This document shows, piece by piece, positions 63,408 through 64,000 of a stretch of DNA of 64,000 bases; within the stretch, counting starts at the first letter, position 1; the number at the start of each line of letters is the position of its first letter. The DNA is taken from positions 1-64,000 of the forward strand of contig JAIEPF010000021.1 of the NCBI GenBank assembly GCA_019749945.1, in the 5' to 3' direction. The stretch is from Burkholderiales bacterium (lineage in GTDB: Bacteria; Pseudomonadota; Gammaproteobacteria; Burkholderiales; SG8-41). Under the pieces are notes generated by a model. It ran no database searches, was not told the origin of the DNA, and saw only the letters and a program-made list of their open reading frames with translations. A program made the translations under genes and the position numbers.

Positions 63408-64000
63408 ATGTCCGAGGAAACCGCGCCGGCCCCGGCGACACTGCGTTTTGCCGAATTTGCCGCCGGCCTGAATTACGCCGCGCTGCCCGCAAACGTCAAG
63501 GAACACCTGACCATTTTTCTGCTCGATTACCTGCGCGTGGCCTCGCTCGGACAGCGCATGGCCTGGAGCGCGTGGGCGACCAACCTGGCCCGCGAGCTGG
63601 GCGGGCAGGGCCACTCGACCGTATTGTTTTCGACCGACCGCACCGATCCCGAACGCGCCACATTCGTCAACACCACCTACTCGGGCAGCATCGACGCCGA
63701 CGACGTGCATGTCGGCTCCATGCTGCATCCCGGCTGCATCGTGATTTCGGCGGCGCTGGCCATCGGCGAAGCACGTCATCTCCGGGGCGACAAAATCCTC
63801 GCCGCCATCGCCGCCGGTTACGAGAACATGATCCGCATCGGGCTGTCGATCCAGCCTTCGCATTTCAGGCGCGGCTTCCAGAGCACCGCCACCTGCGGCG
63901 GTTTCGGCGCAGCCACGGCTGCAGCCAGCCTACTGTTCACTGGCCGCGACCGCACTGCGCGCATCGCCGAAACCATCGGCCTGGTCGCGTCCTTCAGCGG
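63408..64000 (+). CDS. MmgE/PrpD family protein (3' end beyond window)
   Basis: About 197 residues are visible, starting at ATG 63408 behind TTTTGGAGAATCGA. LRFAEFAAGLNYAALPANVK, LDYLRVASLG, TYSGSIDADDVHVGSMLHPG and AAIAAGYENMIRIG match the MmgE/PrpD family (2-methylcitrate dehydratase and cis-aconitate decarboxylase relatives). The product of this copy is not predictable. It is downstream of the Bug gene and may share an operon. Confidence 0.9.
   Translation, partial: MSEETAPAPATLRFAEFAAGLNYAALPANVKEHLTIFLLDYLRVASLGQRMAWSAWATNLARELGGQGHSTVLFSTDRTDPERATFVNTTYSGSIDADDVHVGSMLHPGCIVISAALAIGEARHLRGDKILAAIAAGYENMIRIGLSIQPSHFRRGFQSTATCGGFGAATAAASLLFTGRDRTARIAETIGLVASFS

Overview
The window looks like chromosomal DNA of a GC-rich betaproteobacterium. 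Support for this: long tightly overlapping housekeeping operons in a familiar betaproteobacterial order (miaB-phoH-ybeY-corC-lnt-glyQ-glyS-gmhB-plsC; rpe-gph-trpE-trpG-trpD-trpC; rplM-rpsI-argC), a Coq7/UbiH ubiquinone pathway, a SWIB-domain protein, a Bug-type periplasmic binding protein and a double-length UvrA. Most genes are core. No CRISPR array, prophage, integrase or transposase is visible.

Layout. 1-1.4 kb: end of a metal-efflux locus (partial exported protein, CDF transporter, divergent MerR regulator whose C-terminus looks replaced). 1.6-4.5 kb: MgtE, ECF sigma factor and anti-sigma factor. 4.7-6.5 kb: a 20-residue Lys/Ala peptide gene, lysA and lptM. 6.6-17.2 kb: one long minus-strand operon for translation, tRNA modification, envelope and LPS. 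17.3 kb: tRNA-Ile(CAU). 17.5-20.9 kb: FAA hydrolase, UbiH-like monooxygenase, DsbC, TonB-like protein. 21-27.3 kb: a second-messenger cluster. 27.4-31.3 kb: mltA, methyltransferase, apaG, rpe, gph. 31.3-36 kb: tryptophan genes with a candidate leader peptide, then coq7. 36-46.5 kb: OsmC-like, ElyC-like, rplM-rpsI, argC, bactofilin, erpA, anmK, M23 peptidase, tyrS, a flavoprotein and an exported MsrA. 46.6-54.4 kb: fbp, a second msrA, DUF72, SWIB, two transporters, a YHS lipoprotein, pdxH, pirin. 54.5-55.1 kb: a CMD-family protein with an in-frame UGA. 55.1-61 kb: uvrA. 61.1-64 kb: dehydrogenase, Bug protein and a partial MmgE/PrpD gene.

Four things stand out. (1) The CMD/AhpD-like gene has UGA exactly where the second Cys of its CxxC should be, followed by a hairpin that fits a bacterial SECIS element, so it is a candidate selenoprotein. 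(2) Five copies of an A/T-rich element (core TCAATAAAAWCAA) lie scattered through the window. Each holds an exact or one-mismatch match to the IHF consensus, and one lies in frame inside uvrA. (3) uvrA also carries three in-frame insertions built from paired 20-23 bp palindromes, two of them at equivalent positions in its two tandem halves. (4) A four-gene cluster joins a complete GAF-GAF-PAS adenylate cyclase and a class-II-like cyclic nucleotide phosphodiesterase to an HD-GYP and a GGDEF-EAL protein that have both lost their catalytic residues.

Functions are read from motifs, length and context; no database search was possible.
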